Positions 16,855 to 24,428 of a DNA stretch of 34,327 nt are shown here, piece by piece. Origin of the DNA: RGIG1995 sp045645205. GTDB taxonomy: Bacteria > Bacillota > Clostridia > Oscillospirales > CAG-272. A program made the position numbers and the translations under genes. Within the stretch, counting starts at the first letter, position 1. Every line of letters begins with the position of its first letter. The notes beneath the pieces are model-generated. The model saw only the letters and a list, made by a program, of their open reading frames with translations. It did no database searches and was not told the DNA's origin. The stretch is from positions 1 to 34,327 of the forward strand of contig JAZRIJ010000017.1 of the NCBI GenBank assembly GCA_045645205.1, in the 5' to 3' direction.

Positions 16855-17715
16855 ATGGAAATGTTATGTCGTTTCGGACCTGTAACGGTTTTGTTTCAAG
16901 ATTTTCCCTTAAATTCTTTGTGGCCGTTTTGGAGCTGGAAATTGGATCCCTTCCGAATAGAAAACGGCACACCGGACTTGATCGTGAATTATGCTTGTCA
17001 GCCTATTGTAACGGAAGACAAACCTATATGGGAAAATGCGGGAGCTTATGTGTGCAAGAGAGTGTATCGGCTTACCGACGGAACCGTGGTGTGGCAGCAG
17101 ACGGATTCCGTATCCAAAACAATACAGTTGCAGTTTTCTGTATCGGCAGATTGGTCGAAAATAACACTTACTCAAGATTGCTCTTATACGGTTGGTATGG
17201 GAGCTTTTGAAGCCTTGACATTTTTAATATATTATGTTTTCTTGCATAAGAATGTGATTACTTTTCACGGTGTATTGCTGGAAGCGGAGGGTATGGGATT
17301 TTTGCTTTGTGCCGATTCAGGTGTAGGGAAAACTACACATGCACGTCTGTGGCGAGATCATAAAAATGCACTGATCCTCAACGGTGATCGGGCTCCTTGC
17401 TTCCGGGAGCGGGGACAATGGTTCGGCTTCGGCACACCTTGGTGCGGGACAAGCGGAGAATATTTAAACCGTTTTGTTCCGTTGCGGGCGGTGGTAATTT
17501 TGGAGCGCGGTACAGAAAATCGCATATCTCCTATAAACGTAATGTCTCTTTTGCACCACACGGTTTATCCGAGTTGGGATAAAGCAACTACGGAAGCTAT
17601 GCTATCATTGTTGGATAGCTTTTTGGAAACTGTTCCGGTGCTTCGATTGGAATGTACACCGGATGTGTCCGCTGTAGAGGTTTTGAATCAAGCATTGGAG
17701 AATTTGCCGTTATGA
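16855..17715 (+). CDS. HPr-kinase-like P-loop protein
   Basis: The 286-residue protein resembles the C-terminal half of HPr kinase/phosphorylase: FHGVLLEAEGMGFLLC leads into the P-loop DSGVGKTT (K159, about residues 154-161), followed by LILNGDR and the GTPWCGTSGEY stretch typical of HprK-related proteins in peptide clusters. True HprK N-terminal domain and signature are not seen, so HPr is unlikely to be its substrate; some relatives phosphorylate the precursor peptide or a partner. ATG 16855 is preferred because GGAG at 16845-16848 lies six bases before it; an upstream GTG at 16843 is possible. It follows the small ORF by two bases and overlaps the next gene as ATGA. Confidence 0.8.
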   Translation: MEMLCRFGPVTVLFQDFPLNSLWPFWSWKLDPFRIENGTPDLIVNYACQPIVTEDKPIWENAGAYVCKRVYRLTDGTVVWQQTDSVSKTIQLQFSVSADWSKITLTQDCSYTVGMGAFEALTFLIYYVFLHKNVITFHGVLLEAEGMGFLLCADSGVGKTTHARLWRDHKNALILNGDRAPCFRERGQWFGFGTPWCGTSGEYLNRFVPLRAVVILERGTENRISPINVMSLLHHTVYPSWDKATTEAMLSLLDSFLETVPVLRLECTPDVSAVEVLNQALENLPL

Positions 17716-18176
17716 AGTCCAAAGAAATGACATTGATTTCACCTGAAGAACTGTTTGGAGCAGTATTCCAAATGTTGCAAGATGGGTATGATGCGGAATT
17801 TACAGTCGTCGGGAATAGTATGTGGCCCTTTCTTGCCAACAAAAGAGATCAGGTAACCATCCGTAAAGTAGAAAGTTGTTTTCTAAAAAAAGGTGATATT
17901 GTACTATTGAAAACGGATAGCGGATATCTGCTTCACAGAATTACCCAATTTAAAAAAGGTATGGTTCAAACTACCGGTGATAATAATTGTTATCATGACG
18001 ATTTTGTGTCAGTTGAAAATATATTGGGGCGGGTGGTGCGTTTTACCCGAAAAGGAAAGCAAGTATCCTGCGGCAATATTTTATACAGATTCATTAGTTG
18101 GGTATGGCGGGTATTGTTTCCGTTCAGACCTGTTTTGTTGCGCGTTTTGTTCCGATTTAGAAGGAGAGCTTCATGA
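17712..18176 (+). CDS. S26-type signal peptidase-like protease (Ser-His type)
   Basis: The 154-residue protein has the S24/S26 core. The nucleophile motif is GNSMWPFL (S36), followed by KKGDIVLLK and YLLHRI, whose H75 occupies the place of the general base. A histidine there is typical of SipW and eukaryotic/archaeal signal peptidases, while ordinary bacterial type I enzymes use lysine. TGDNN (88-92) matches the later conserved box. A hydrophobic C-terminal segment (about 125-148) could anchor it, and there is no N-terminal helix. ATG 17712 overlaps the previous stop as ATGA; an upstream in-frame start at 17652 would lie inside the kinase gene. It is a candidate for cleaving the exported peptide. 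Confidence 0.82.
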   Translation: MKSKEMTLISPEELFGAVFQMLQDGYDAEFTVVGNSMWPFLANKRDQVTIRKVESCFLKKGDIVLLKTDSGYLLHRITQFKKGMVQTTGDNNCYHDDFVSVENILGRVVRFTRKGKQVSCGNILYRFISWVWRVLFPFRPVLLRVLFRFRRRAS

Positions 18177-18892
18177 TTATTGATTTGCACAATCATATTT
18201 TGCCGGGAGTTGACGACGGCGCTATGAGTATGGAGGATGCCGTGAAAATGGCAGATATGGCAGCACAGTGCGGTATTCGAAAAATTATAGCAACTCCCCA
18301 CTATCAGCATGGAAGAAGCGCTTCCTTGGAGGCGCTTAATGGTGCTTTTATGGCGCTATCCTCTGCACTGAAGTATGAGCAGATTAATATTGCTTTGGAA
18401 AAATCTATGGAAATTATGGCTACTGATGAACTTCCCGAATTGTTGCAAAACGGAAAGGTTTGGACTTATCCAAACTCTACCTACTTTCTTGTGGAATTTG
18501 ACTATGATGAGGAGCCGGATTATTTTGACTGGTTGTTGGATCGTTGTGTCGCTGTCGGATTTACTCCGGTGATTGCTCATCCGGAGAGATATCAGGCGGT
18601 GAGGCATTGTCCGGAAATGGCACAACGGTGGCAGAAAAAAGGATATGGTGTTCAAGTAAACCGAGACAGTCTTTTAGGTGTGTTTGGGGAATATGATTTT
18701 TATTGTGCGGATCTTTTACTCAAAAAAGGGTGGGCAAATTGCATTGCTTCCGATGCTCATACACCACACTTTCGTAATACTCGTTGGGGAGAAGCTTTTC
18801 GACAATTACCTAAAGCTTATGGCTTTCGTACCCTTGCTCATTGTTTGGAGACAGTTCCGGAAAAAATCTTGGGAAATATCCCACTTATTTGA
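18173..18892 (+). CDS. CpsB/CapC-type PHP-domain protein tyrosine phosphatase
   Basis: The 239-residue protein has the metal-binding PHP layout of CpsB/YwqE phosphatases: DLHNHILPGVDDGA at the N-terminus (H6, H8, D14/D15), ATPHYQ (H43), VIAHPERY in the middle and SDAHTP near the C-terminus. These manganese-dependent enzymes remove phosphate from the tyrosine tail of BY-kinases. Its ATG overlaps the peptidase stop as ATGA, so it is translated with the peptide-handling genes although its expected substrates are the two kinases at 10431 and 11855. It is the last gene of the operon. Confidence 0.92.
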   Translation: MIIDLHNHILPGVDDGAMSMEDAVKMADMAAQCGIRKIIATPHYQHGRSASLEALNGAFMALSSALKYEQINIALEKSMEIMATDELPELLQNGKVWTYPNSTYFLVEFDYDEEPDYFDWLLDRCVAVGFTPVIAHPERYQAVRHCPEMAQRWQKKGYGVQVNRDSLLGVFGEYDFYCADLLLKKGWANCIASDAHTPHFRNTRWGEAFRQLPKAYGFRTLAHCLETVPEKILGNIPLI

Positions 18893-19060
18893 ATAACTTA
18901 AAACTCCCTTGTGGAGCGACTGCTTCTGCAGTTTTGCATTTTGGTTTTTGTAGCTGTTTTCTGACAAAAATATCTATCGTGAAGGACTTAAATCAGCTTG
19001 GGAAGAAGAAACTTGCGGATTGCTTTGGGAAAAGAAAAATAAATAAGTCTGCTTATTAGG
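18893..19060 (+). other. Noncoding stretch after the operon
   Basis: No ribosome-binding site or convincing start is present. A 27-codon open stretch at 18963-19046 (DKNIYREGLKSAWEEETCGL and so on) looks protein-like but has a stop just before it in frame, so it may be a gene remnant. I could not assign it. Confidence 0.3.
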
Positions 19061-19090
19061 ATAAGCCGTCGGTTCGACGGCTTATTTTTT
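19061..19090 (+). terminator. Strong intrinsic terminator of the ten-gene operon
   Basis: ATAAGCCGTCG (19061-19071) pairs perfectly with CGACGGCTTAT (19075-19085) around a GTT loop, followed by six Ts. It is the first good terminator after the phosphatase gene. Confidence 0.93.
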
Positions 19091-19200
19091 GACGGCAAAT
19101 GACGGCAGAATGACGTCCAAATAGATTAAACTGTTTTTAATTAGATTTAATTAGATTGCATTACTTTGCAATCGACAAAAAGTCGAAAAACCCTTTATTT
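19090..19200. repeat. Short direct repeats and a small palindrome
   Basis: TGACGGCA occurs at 19090 and 19100, and TGACG again at 19111, so three similarly oriented sites lie 10-11 bases apart. The block TTTAATTAGA is repeated in tandem near 19136-19156, and GATTGCA pairs with TGCAATC around TTACTT just after it. The sequence holds no gene. The spaced direct repeats could be protein-binding sites. Confidence 0.4.
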
Positions 19201-19207
19201 ACGTAGC

Positions 19208-19242
19208 AAAAAGCCCTTAGAGCTTGATGCTCCAAGGACTTT
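19208..19242 (-). terminator. Minus-strand hairpin terminator
   Basis: On the minus strand AAAGTCCTTGGAGC pairs with GCTCTAAGGGCTTT (two mismatches, five-base loop), and the transcript then runs into a T-tract (19212-19208). It would stop any minus-strand transcript coming through the tRNA-Trp region. Confidence 0.7.
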
Positions 19243-19247
19243 CTCGG

Positions 19248-19357
19248 TGGCAGGGGCGAAAGGACTCGGTCTCGCGCGGACTACGCGCTCGGTCTTCCGC
19301 GGGTCTTGACAGTCCACCGGACTGTCAATTCAACACCGCTCCCCTTCGAGTCCTTTC
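19248..19357 (-). repeat. Palindromic tRNA-Trp-derived element
   Basis: Bases 19248-19268 are identical to the last 21 bases of the tRNA-Trp locus at 19411-19431, in the same orientation. From there a self-complementary unit extends: GAAAGGACTCG (19258-19268) pairs with CGAGTCCTTTC (19347-19357). Inside are hairpins GCGCG-GACTA-CGCGC (19274-19288) and a perfect ten-base stem TTGACAGTCC/GGACTGTCAA (19306-19328). It is a cloverleaf-like fold but lacks the D and anticodon arms of a tRNA, so I do not call it one. A dispersed intergenic repeat or attachment-site remnant is possible. Confidence 0.6.
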
Positions 19358-19365
19358 TTGATGCA

Positions 19366-19411
19366 CACAAATGAAAAACAAGTCCACCGCTGATGCGACG
19401 GACTTGTTTTT
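19366..19411 (-). terminator. tRNA-Trp terminator; right copy of the 45-base repeat
   Basis: Reading the minus strand, ACAAGTCC and GGACTTGT pair around a partly matched inner stem and are followed by TTTTC, directly after the 3' end of tRNA-Trp. The block matches 9349-9393 at all but four positions in the same orientation. Confidence 0.8.
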
Positions 19412-19486
19412 GGCAGGGGCGAAAGGACTCGAACCCTTGACATGCGGTTTTGGAGACCGCCGTTCTACCAACTGAACTACACCCCT
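19411..19486 (-). tRNA. tRNA-Trp (anticodon CCA)
   Basis: The minus strand gives a full 76-base cloverleaf with encoded CCA: acceptor AGGGGTG with CGCCCCT, D arm GTTCAGTTGGTAGAAC, anticodon stem GGCGG/CCGC-type with loop containing CCA, and T arm AGGGTTCGAGTCCTT. Discriminator base is G. The CCA anticodon reads UGG, so it carries tryptophan. Confidence 0.95.
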
Positions 19487-19503
19487 ATTTTTTAGACTTT
19501 ATT

Positions 19504-19531
19504 ATTATAACATATTTTTTTAAAAAAGCAA
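19504..19531 (-). promoter_or_regulatory. Promoter of tRNA-Trp
   Basis: On the minus strand TTGCTT (19531-19526) and TATAAT (19509-19504) are 16 bases apart, and transcription would begin about ten bases before the mature tRNA end at 19486. Confidence 0.7.
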
Positions 19532-19678
19532 GGGGTATTTTGTTTTTTTCTTGTTTTTTATATTAATAATTGTGTATTTGATTATTTTTGTTATATAAAT
19601 ACTATTATATTTATTTAAGAAGTGTGAAAATTATGCATAAAATCCATAAAAAATTCTTATTTTTGTTATAAAAATATC

Positions 19679-19707
19679 TTTACAATTGGTGAAAAAAGTG
19701 ATACAAT
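19679..19707 (+). promoter_or_regulatory. Promoter of the pyruvate:ferredoxin oxidoreductase gene
   Basis: TTTACA (19679-19684) and TACAAT (19702-19707) are separated by 17 bases, in a very A/T-rich region. The leader of about 45 bases ends in AGGAGG before ATG 19761. Confidence 0.8.
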
Positions 19708-19760
19708 AACAGGGAATGGGTAAAATAAATAATTAATATATATTTTTAGGAGGAAATACC

Positions 19761-22700
19761 ATGGCAAGAAAAAAGATTTCTATGGACGGTAACACTGCCG
19801 CCGCGCATGTGTCTTATGCTTTTACAGAAGTAGCGTCCATATATCCTATCACACCTTCCAGCGTTATGGCTGAACTTACAGACGCTTGGTCTGCAACAGG
19901 TCTCAAGAACATTTTCGGAGATAACGTAAGAGTTATGGAAATGCAGTCTGAGGCAGGCGCAGCAGGTACTGTTCACGGTTCTTTGGCGGCCGGCGCTCTT
20001 ACAACAACTTACACAGCTTCACAGGGACTTCTCCTTATGATTCCCAATATGTACAAGATTGCAGGTGAGCTTCTCCCTTGCGTAATTCATGTATCTGCTC
20101 GTTGTGTTGCTTCACACGCACTTAACATTTTCGGAGATCATTCAGACGTTATGGCGTGCCGTCAGACAGGCTTTGCTATGATGGCAGGTTCTAACCCTCA
20201 GGAAGTTATGGACCTCGGCGCAGTTTGCCACCTTGCTACTATCAAGGGTAGAGTACCTTTTGTAAACTTCTTTGACGGTTTCAGAACTTCTCACGAAATT
20301 CAGAAGATCGAAGTTTGGGACTATGATGAATTGAAAGATATGATCGACACAGATGCAGTTGCTGCATTCCGTGCTCGCGCTATCAACCCCGAACACCCTG
20401 TTCTTCGTGGTTCTGCTGAAAACGGCGACATTTTCTTCCAGCACAGAGAAGCTTGTAACAAGTATTATGATGCATTCCCTGCAATTGTTGAAGAATATAT
20501 GGACAAGGTTAACGAAAAGATCGGTACAGATTATAAGCTCTTCAACTACTACGGTGCTCCCGATGCTGAAAGAGTTATCATTGCTATGGGCTCTATCTGC
20601 GACGTTGCAGAAGAGGTTATTGACTTCCTTAATGCTGCAGGCGAAAAGGTTGGTCTCGTTAAGGTTCGTCTTTACAGACCTTTCGTATCATCAAAGCTCG
20701 CTGAAGCTATTCCTGCTACAGCAAAGAAGATTGCAGTTCTCGACAGAACAAAAGAACCCGGCGCTCTCGGCGAACCCCTTTACCTCGATGTTGTTGCTGC
20801 TCTTGCTAAGGAAGGCATCAAGGCAGAGGTTGTCGGCGGACGTTACGGTCTCGGTTCAAAGGACACTCCTCCTCAGAGCGTATTCGCAGTATATGAGAAC
20901 CTTAAGGCAGATGCTCCCAAGAACAACTTTACAATCGGTATCGTAGATGACGTTACAAACCTTTCTCTTGAAGAAAAGGCAGCTCCCGACACAGCTCCTA
21001 AGGGTACAGTAAGCTGTAAGTTCTGGGGTCTCGGCGGCGGCGGTACAGTTGGTGCAAACAAGAACTCTATCAAGATCATCGGTGACCATACCGAAAAATA
21101 CATTCAGGCATACTTCCAGTATGACAGTAAGAAGACCGGCGGTATTACAATTTCTCACCTTCGTTTCGGCGATCAGCCCATCAAGTCTTCTTACTACATA
21201 ACAAAGGCTGACTTTGTTGCATGCCACAACCCCTCATACATTTTGAAGGGTTACAAGATTGTAAACGATGTTAAACCCGGCGGTACATTCCTTTTGAACT
21301 GCCAGTGGACTCCCGAAGAGGTTGAAGCTAACCTCCCCGGCGAAGTTAAGAGATACATCGCTGACAACAATATTGCTTTCTATACCGTTAATGCTATCGA
21401 CAAGGCTCGTGAGATCGGTATGGGTAAGAGAACAAATACAATTCTTCAGTCTGCATTCTTTGCTCTTGCAAACATTATGCCTATCGGCGAAGCTGTTGAT
21501 TACATGAAGTACATGGCTAAGAAGTCATATCTCAAGAAGGGCGAAGCTGTTGTTGAAATGAACTACAAGGCAATTGACGCCGGTGTTGATGCTCTTGTTA
21601 AGATCAACGTTCCTGAAAGCTGGAAGACAGCATCCAACGATACTGCTGAAGAAAAAGCAACAGGCAACCGTCCCGAACTCGTTAAGTTTGTTAACGAAGT
21701 TCTCGTTCCCGTATCCAAGATGCAGGGTGATTCTCTCCCCGTTTCCGCATTTGAAGATATGGCTGACGGTTCATTCCCTCAGGGCGCTGCAGCTTACGAA
21801 AAGAGAGGCGTTGCAGTTGACGTTCCTACATGGATTCCTGAAAAGTGTATCCAGTGTAATATGTGTTCGTTTGTATGTCCTCACGCTACAATCCGTCCTT
21901 ATGCAATGAACGAAGAAGAAGCAGCAAACGCTCCTGCTTCCACAAAGTTTGTTCCCAAGCCGATGATTGGCAAGGGTTGCGAAAACTACAAGTTCACAGT
22001 TGCTATCAGTCCTCTTGACTGTATGGGCTGTACTCTCTGCGTAAAAGCTTGTAAGACAGGCGCTCTCGAAATGGTTCCTCAGGCATCTCAGCTTGAACAG
22101 CAGGCAGCATTTGATTACGCAGTTGAAAAGGTATCTCAGAAGGAACTTCCTTTCTCCGAAACATCTGTTAAGGGCAGCCAGTTTAAGCAGCCTCTCCTCG
22201 AGTTCTCCGGCTCTTGCGCAGGCTGTGCTGAAACATCTTACGCTCGTCTTATCACACAGCTCTTTGGTGAAAGAATGTATATCTCCAACGCAACAGGATG
22301 TTCTTCTATCTGGGGTGGCTCTGCTCCCTCAACTCCTTATACAGTAAACCGCGAATCAGGCCGCGGACCCGGTTGGGCTAACTCCTTGTTTGAGGACAAC
22401 GCTGAACACGGTCTCGGTATGTACCTCGGTCAGAAAGCTATCCGCGACAGACTTATCGGTTACGTAGAAGCTCTTAGAGAAGAAGTTAAGGATGAAGAAA
22501 AGCTTGCTATAATTGACAAATATCTCGCTACAAAGGACAGCAGTAAGGACAATGAAGCTCCTACAAAGGCTCTGGTTGCAATGCTCGAAGCTTGTTCTTG
22601 CGAAAGCGAACTTAAGGATAAGATCCTTGCAGAAAAGACATACCTCTCCAAGAAGTCCGTATGGATCTTCGGCGGCGACGGTTGGGCATATGATATCGGC

Positions 22701-23312
22701 TTTGGCGGTCTCGACCATGTAATCGCTACAGGCGAAGATGTAAACATCATGGTATTCGATACCGAAGTTTACTCCAACACAGGCGGACAGGCTTCCAAGG
22801 CTTCTCAGATCGGTCAGGTTGCTCAGTTTGCAGCAGCAGGTAAGGCAATCGGTAAGAAAGACCTCGCTCAGATCGCTATGTCTTACGGCTATGTATACGT
22901 AGCTCAGATCGCTATGGGCGCTGATATGAACCAGACTCTCAAGGCTCTTGCAGAGGCTGAAGCATACCCCGGTCCTTCCATTGTTATCGGTTATGCTCCT
23001 TGCGAAATGCACGGTATTAAGGGCACAATGGCTAACTGCCAGCTTGAAATGAAGCGTGCGGTTGATGCAGGTTACTGGCAGATGTTCCGTTACAATCCTG
23101 CTCTCAAGGCTGAAGGAAAGAATCCTTTGACAATTGACTGCAAGGAACCCACAGGCGACTACAGAGAATTCATTACAAGTGAAACTCGTTACAGCCGTCT
23201 TGCTCAGCAGTTCCCCGAAAGAGCTGAAAAACTCTTTGCAGATGCTGAAGTTAAGGCTAAGGAAAAGTACGAACACTTGAAGAAGCTCGCTGAAGTTTAC
23301 GGAAATAACTAA
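19761..23312 (+). CDS. nifJ: Pyruvate:ferredoxin (flavodoxin) oxidoreductase, single-chain
   Basis: The 1183-residue protein is the usual length of the homodimeric enzyme that oxidises pyruvate and CoA to acetyl-CoA and CO2 and reduces ferredoxin. The N-terminal domain has YPITPSS; the middle holds an 8Fe-ferredoxin-like domain with CIQCNMCSFVCP (from C696) and CMGCTLCVKAC (from C754); the third cluster is ligated from CAGC near C819. The thiamine diphosphate site is visible at GDGWAYDIGFGG (about residue 973) and EVYSNTGGQASK. TAGGAGGAAATACC precedes the ATG. Codon use is strongly biased, as for a highly expressed gene. It supplies the ferredoxin used by the Rnf complex encoded at 133-5249. 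Confidence 0.97.
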   Translation: MARKKISMDGNTAAAHVSYAFTEVASIYPITPSSVMAELTDAWSATGLKNIFGDNVRVMEMQSEAGAAGTVHGSLAAGALTTTYTASQGLLLMIPNMYKIAGELLPCVIHVSARCVASHALNIFGDHSDVMACRQTGFAMMAGSNPQEVMDLGAVCHLATIKGRVPFVNFFDGFRTSHEIQKIEVWDYDELKDMIDTDAVAAFRARAINPEHPVLRGSAENGDIFFQHREACNKYYDAFPAIVEEYMDKVNEKIGTDYKLFNYYGAPDAERVIIAMGSICDVAEEVIDFLNAAGEKVGLVKVRLYRPFVSSKLAEAIPATAKKIAVLDRTKEPGALGEPLYLDVVAALAKEGIKAEVVGGRYGLGSKDTPPQSVFAVYENLKADAPKNNFTIGIVDDVTNLSLEEKAAPDTAPKGTVSCKFWGLGGGGTVGANKNSIKIIGDHTEKYIQAYFQYDSKKTGGITISHLRFGDQPIKSSYYITKADFVACHNPSYILKGYKIVNDVKPGGTFLLNCQWTPEEVEANLPGEVKRYIADNNIAFYTVNAIDKAREIGMGKRTNTILQSAFFALANIMPIGEAVDYMKYMAKKSYLKKGEAVVEMNYKAIDAGVDALVKINVPESWKTASNDTAEEKATGNRPELVKFVNEVLVPVSKMQGDSLPVSAFEDMADGSFPQGAAAYEKRGVAVDVPTWIPEKCIQCNMCSFVCPHATIRPYAMNEEEAANAPASTKFVPKPMIGKGCENYKFTVAISPLDCMGCTLCVKACKTGALEMVPQASQLEQQAAFDYAVEKVSQKELPFSETSVKGSQFKQPLLEFSGSCAGCAETSYARLITQLFGERMYISNATGCSSIWGGSAPSTPYTVNRESGRGPGWANSLFEDNAEHGLGMYLGQKAIRDRLIGYVEALREEVKDEEKLAIIDKYLATKDSSKDNEAPTKALVAMLEACSCESELKDKILAEKTYLSKKSVWIFGGDGWAYDIGFGGLDHVIATGEDVNIMVFDTEVYSNTGGQASKASQIGQVAQFAAAGKAIGKKDLAQIAMSYGYVYVAQIAMGADMNQTLKALAEAEAYPGPSIVIGYAPCEMHGIKGTMANCQLEMKRAVDAGYWQMFRYNPALKAEGKNPLTIDCKEPTGDYREFITSETRYSRLAQQFPERAEKLFADAEVKAKEKYEHLKKLAEVYGNN

Positions 23313-23323
23313 GCATTTATAAG

Positions 23324-23366
23324 AAACAGGCTATCCCACAAAAATGGGTAGCCTGTTTTGGTTTTT
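23324..23366 (+). terminator. Intrinsic terminator of the pyruvate:ferredoxin oxidoreductase gene
   Basis: AACAGGCTATCCCA pairs with TGGGTAGCCTGTT (one bulged base), followed by T-rich sequence. It begins 12 bases after the stop codon. Confidence 0.9.
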
Positions 23367-23373
23367 CAAAAAA

Positions 23374-23399
23374 CAAAAGTCCGATCAATCGGACTTTTG
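23374..23399 (-). terminator. Bidirectional hairpin terminator between convergent genes
   Basis: A perfect 12-base stem (23374-23385 with 23388-23399) has a two-base loop and T-rich or A-rich flanks on both sides. It can end the minus-strand gene at 23411 and back up the terminator on the plus strand. Confidence 0.85.
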
Positions 23400-23410
23400 A
23401 AAAAAATTTC

Positions 23411-23857
23411 TTATTTTCTATTGTTTTTTCCTGTATTTTTTGATACCATAACAATGATGAGAATAATAATAGCTACAGCGATTATAATAGCGATAACAAC
23501 GCCCATGATACTGTTGCCTGCGGTGTCGTCAACTGCATCTTCAACATCATCTTTTGCATCACCCAGCGCGCCTGTTACATCGTTGAGAGCATCGCTCGCT
23601 TTACCGATCGCATCATCAACTACACCGGTTTGGTCATTGGTTACACTTGTATCAGATTCTCCGGGGATAGTGCCTGTATCGGTAGCAGAGTCGGATGTTG
23701 ATGTCGCATCCCGTCTGCTGATATCGGTGTCCGGAATATTTGTCGAGACGGAATATGCAGATTCATCTATAACAGCTGAAGCGTTAATTGCCAGAGTTGC
23801 TAAAATTGTTAAAGTAAATACCAAAGTTAAAAGTTTTATGATTTTTTGATTTTTCAT
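23411..23857 (-). CDS. Small secreted or membrane-tethered protein of unknown function
   Basis: The 148-residue product has a signal peptide (MKNQKIIKLLTLVFTLTILA, cleavage near NASA), a Ser/Thr/Asp-rich segment, an amphipathic stretch DDAIGKASDALNDVTGALGD and relatives, and a C-terminal hydrophobic helix of about 20 residues ending in a basic SKNTGKNNRK tail. There is no LPXTG motif, so it is probably held by the C-terminal helix. The start is taken as the ATG at 23857 because AAAGGATC stands before it; the frame is open further up but without a site. It is divergent from the RNHCP gene. I recognise no family. Confidence 0.7.
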   Translation of the reverse strand: MKNQKIIKLLTLVFTLTILATLAINASAVIDESAYSVSTNIPDTDISRRDATSTSDSATDTGTIPGESDTSVTNDQTGVVDDAIGKASDALNDVTGALGDAKDDVEDAVDDTAGNSIMGVVIAIIIAVAIIILIIVMVSKNTGKNNRK

Positions 23858-23947
23858 ATTTTGATCCTTTCGTGATTTTGGTTTACGGTTATTATGCTCA
23901 AAAATATATAGATGTATGTTTGGTAAATACATATTGGAGAAAGATTT

Positions 23948-24274
23948 ATGGAAAAGAAAATTTTTACAAAAAATGACAGTGGATTTATATGCAAAAATTG
24001 TGGTTTTGAGGTTCAGCCTCTTGGGTATTCATCAAGAAATCATTGTCCGAATTGCCTTCATTCACTGCATGTCGACGTTAATCCCGGCGACAGAGCAAAT
24101 GAGTGTGGCGGCATAATGGAGCCAATAACGGCTGAAGTAGATTCAAAAAAAGGTTTTGTTATTATACACAAATGCAAAAAATGCGGCGCAATATCGCGTA
24201 ACCGCTCCGCTCACCAAGCAAAGATTCAGCCTGACGATATAAAAAAGCTTATTGCTTTAACTGCAAAACATTAA
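23948..24274 (+). CDS. RNHCP-domain protein
   Basis: The 108-residue protein has the motif that names the family, SRNHCPNCLHSLHVD, together with three further cysteine pairs: ICKNCGFE near the N-terminus, NECGGIM, and HKCKKCGAISRNRSA. The cysteines and the histidine suggest zinc-binding ribbons; the function of the family is unknown, though a nucleic-acid role has been supposed. TTGGAGAAAG precedes the ATG. It is a single-gene unit with a terminator at 24328. Confidence 0.88.
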   Translation: MEKKIFTKNDSGFICKNCGFEVQPLGYSSRNHCPNCLHSLHVDVNPGDRANECGGIMEPITAEVDSKKGFVIIHKCKKCGAISRNRSAHQAKIQPDDIKKLIALTAKH

Positions 24275-24327
24275 AAACACGCTATAAATAAATGTCCAGA
24301 ACAAATTATACCCTATCATGCAATTGT

Positions 24328-24352
24328 AACTCGCGAAAGCGAGTTTTTTTTA
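24328..24352 (+). terminator. Intrinsic terminator after the RNHCP gene
   Basis: AACTCGC-GAAA-GCGAGTT followed by a run of Ts. A stable GNRA-type tetraloop closes the stem. Confidence 0.92.
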
Positions 24353-24428
24353 CAAAAAAATGGCTGAAAAAGAGTATTTGTTTCGAATATAATTAATGAA
24401 AGACTTTCAAAATTGTGAGGATAATCCG

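Noticed and set aside
18841..19059. A 72-codon open frame overlapping the end of the phosphatase gene
   Set aside because: It has no ribosome-binding site, lies largely in another frame of the phosphatase gene and ends right before the operon terminator. A different frame (18963-19046) looks more protein-like but is too short and has a stop before it.
19248..19357. A second tRNA gene
   Set aside because: Only the 3' end matches tRNA-Trp; D arm and anticodon arm are missing, so it is reported as a palindromic repeat.
22356..23276. A 306-codon minus-strand frame inside the pyruvate:ferredoxin oxidoreductase gene
   Set aside because: The plus-strand protein is unambiguous over the same region; the antisense frame stays open because of the strong codon bias of a highly expressed gene.
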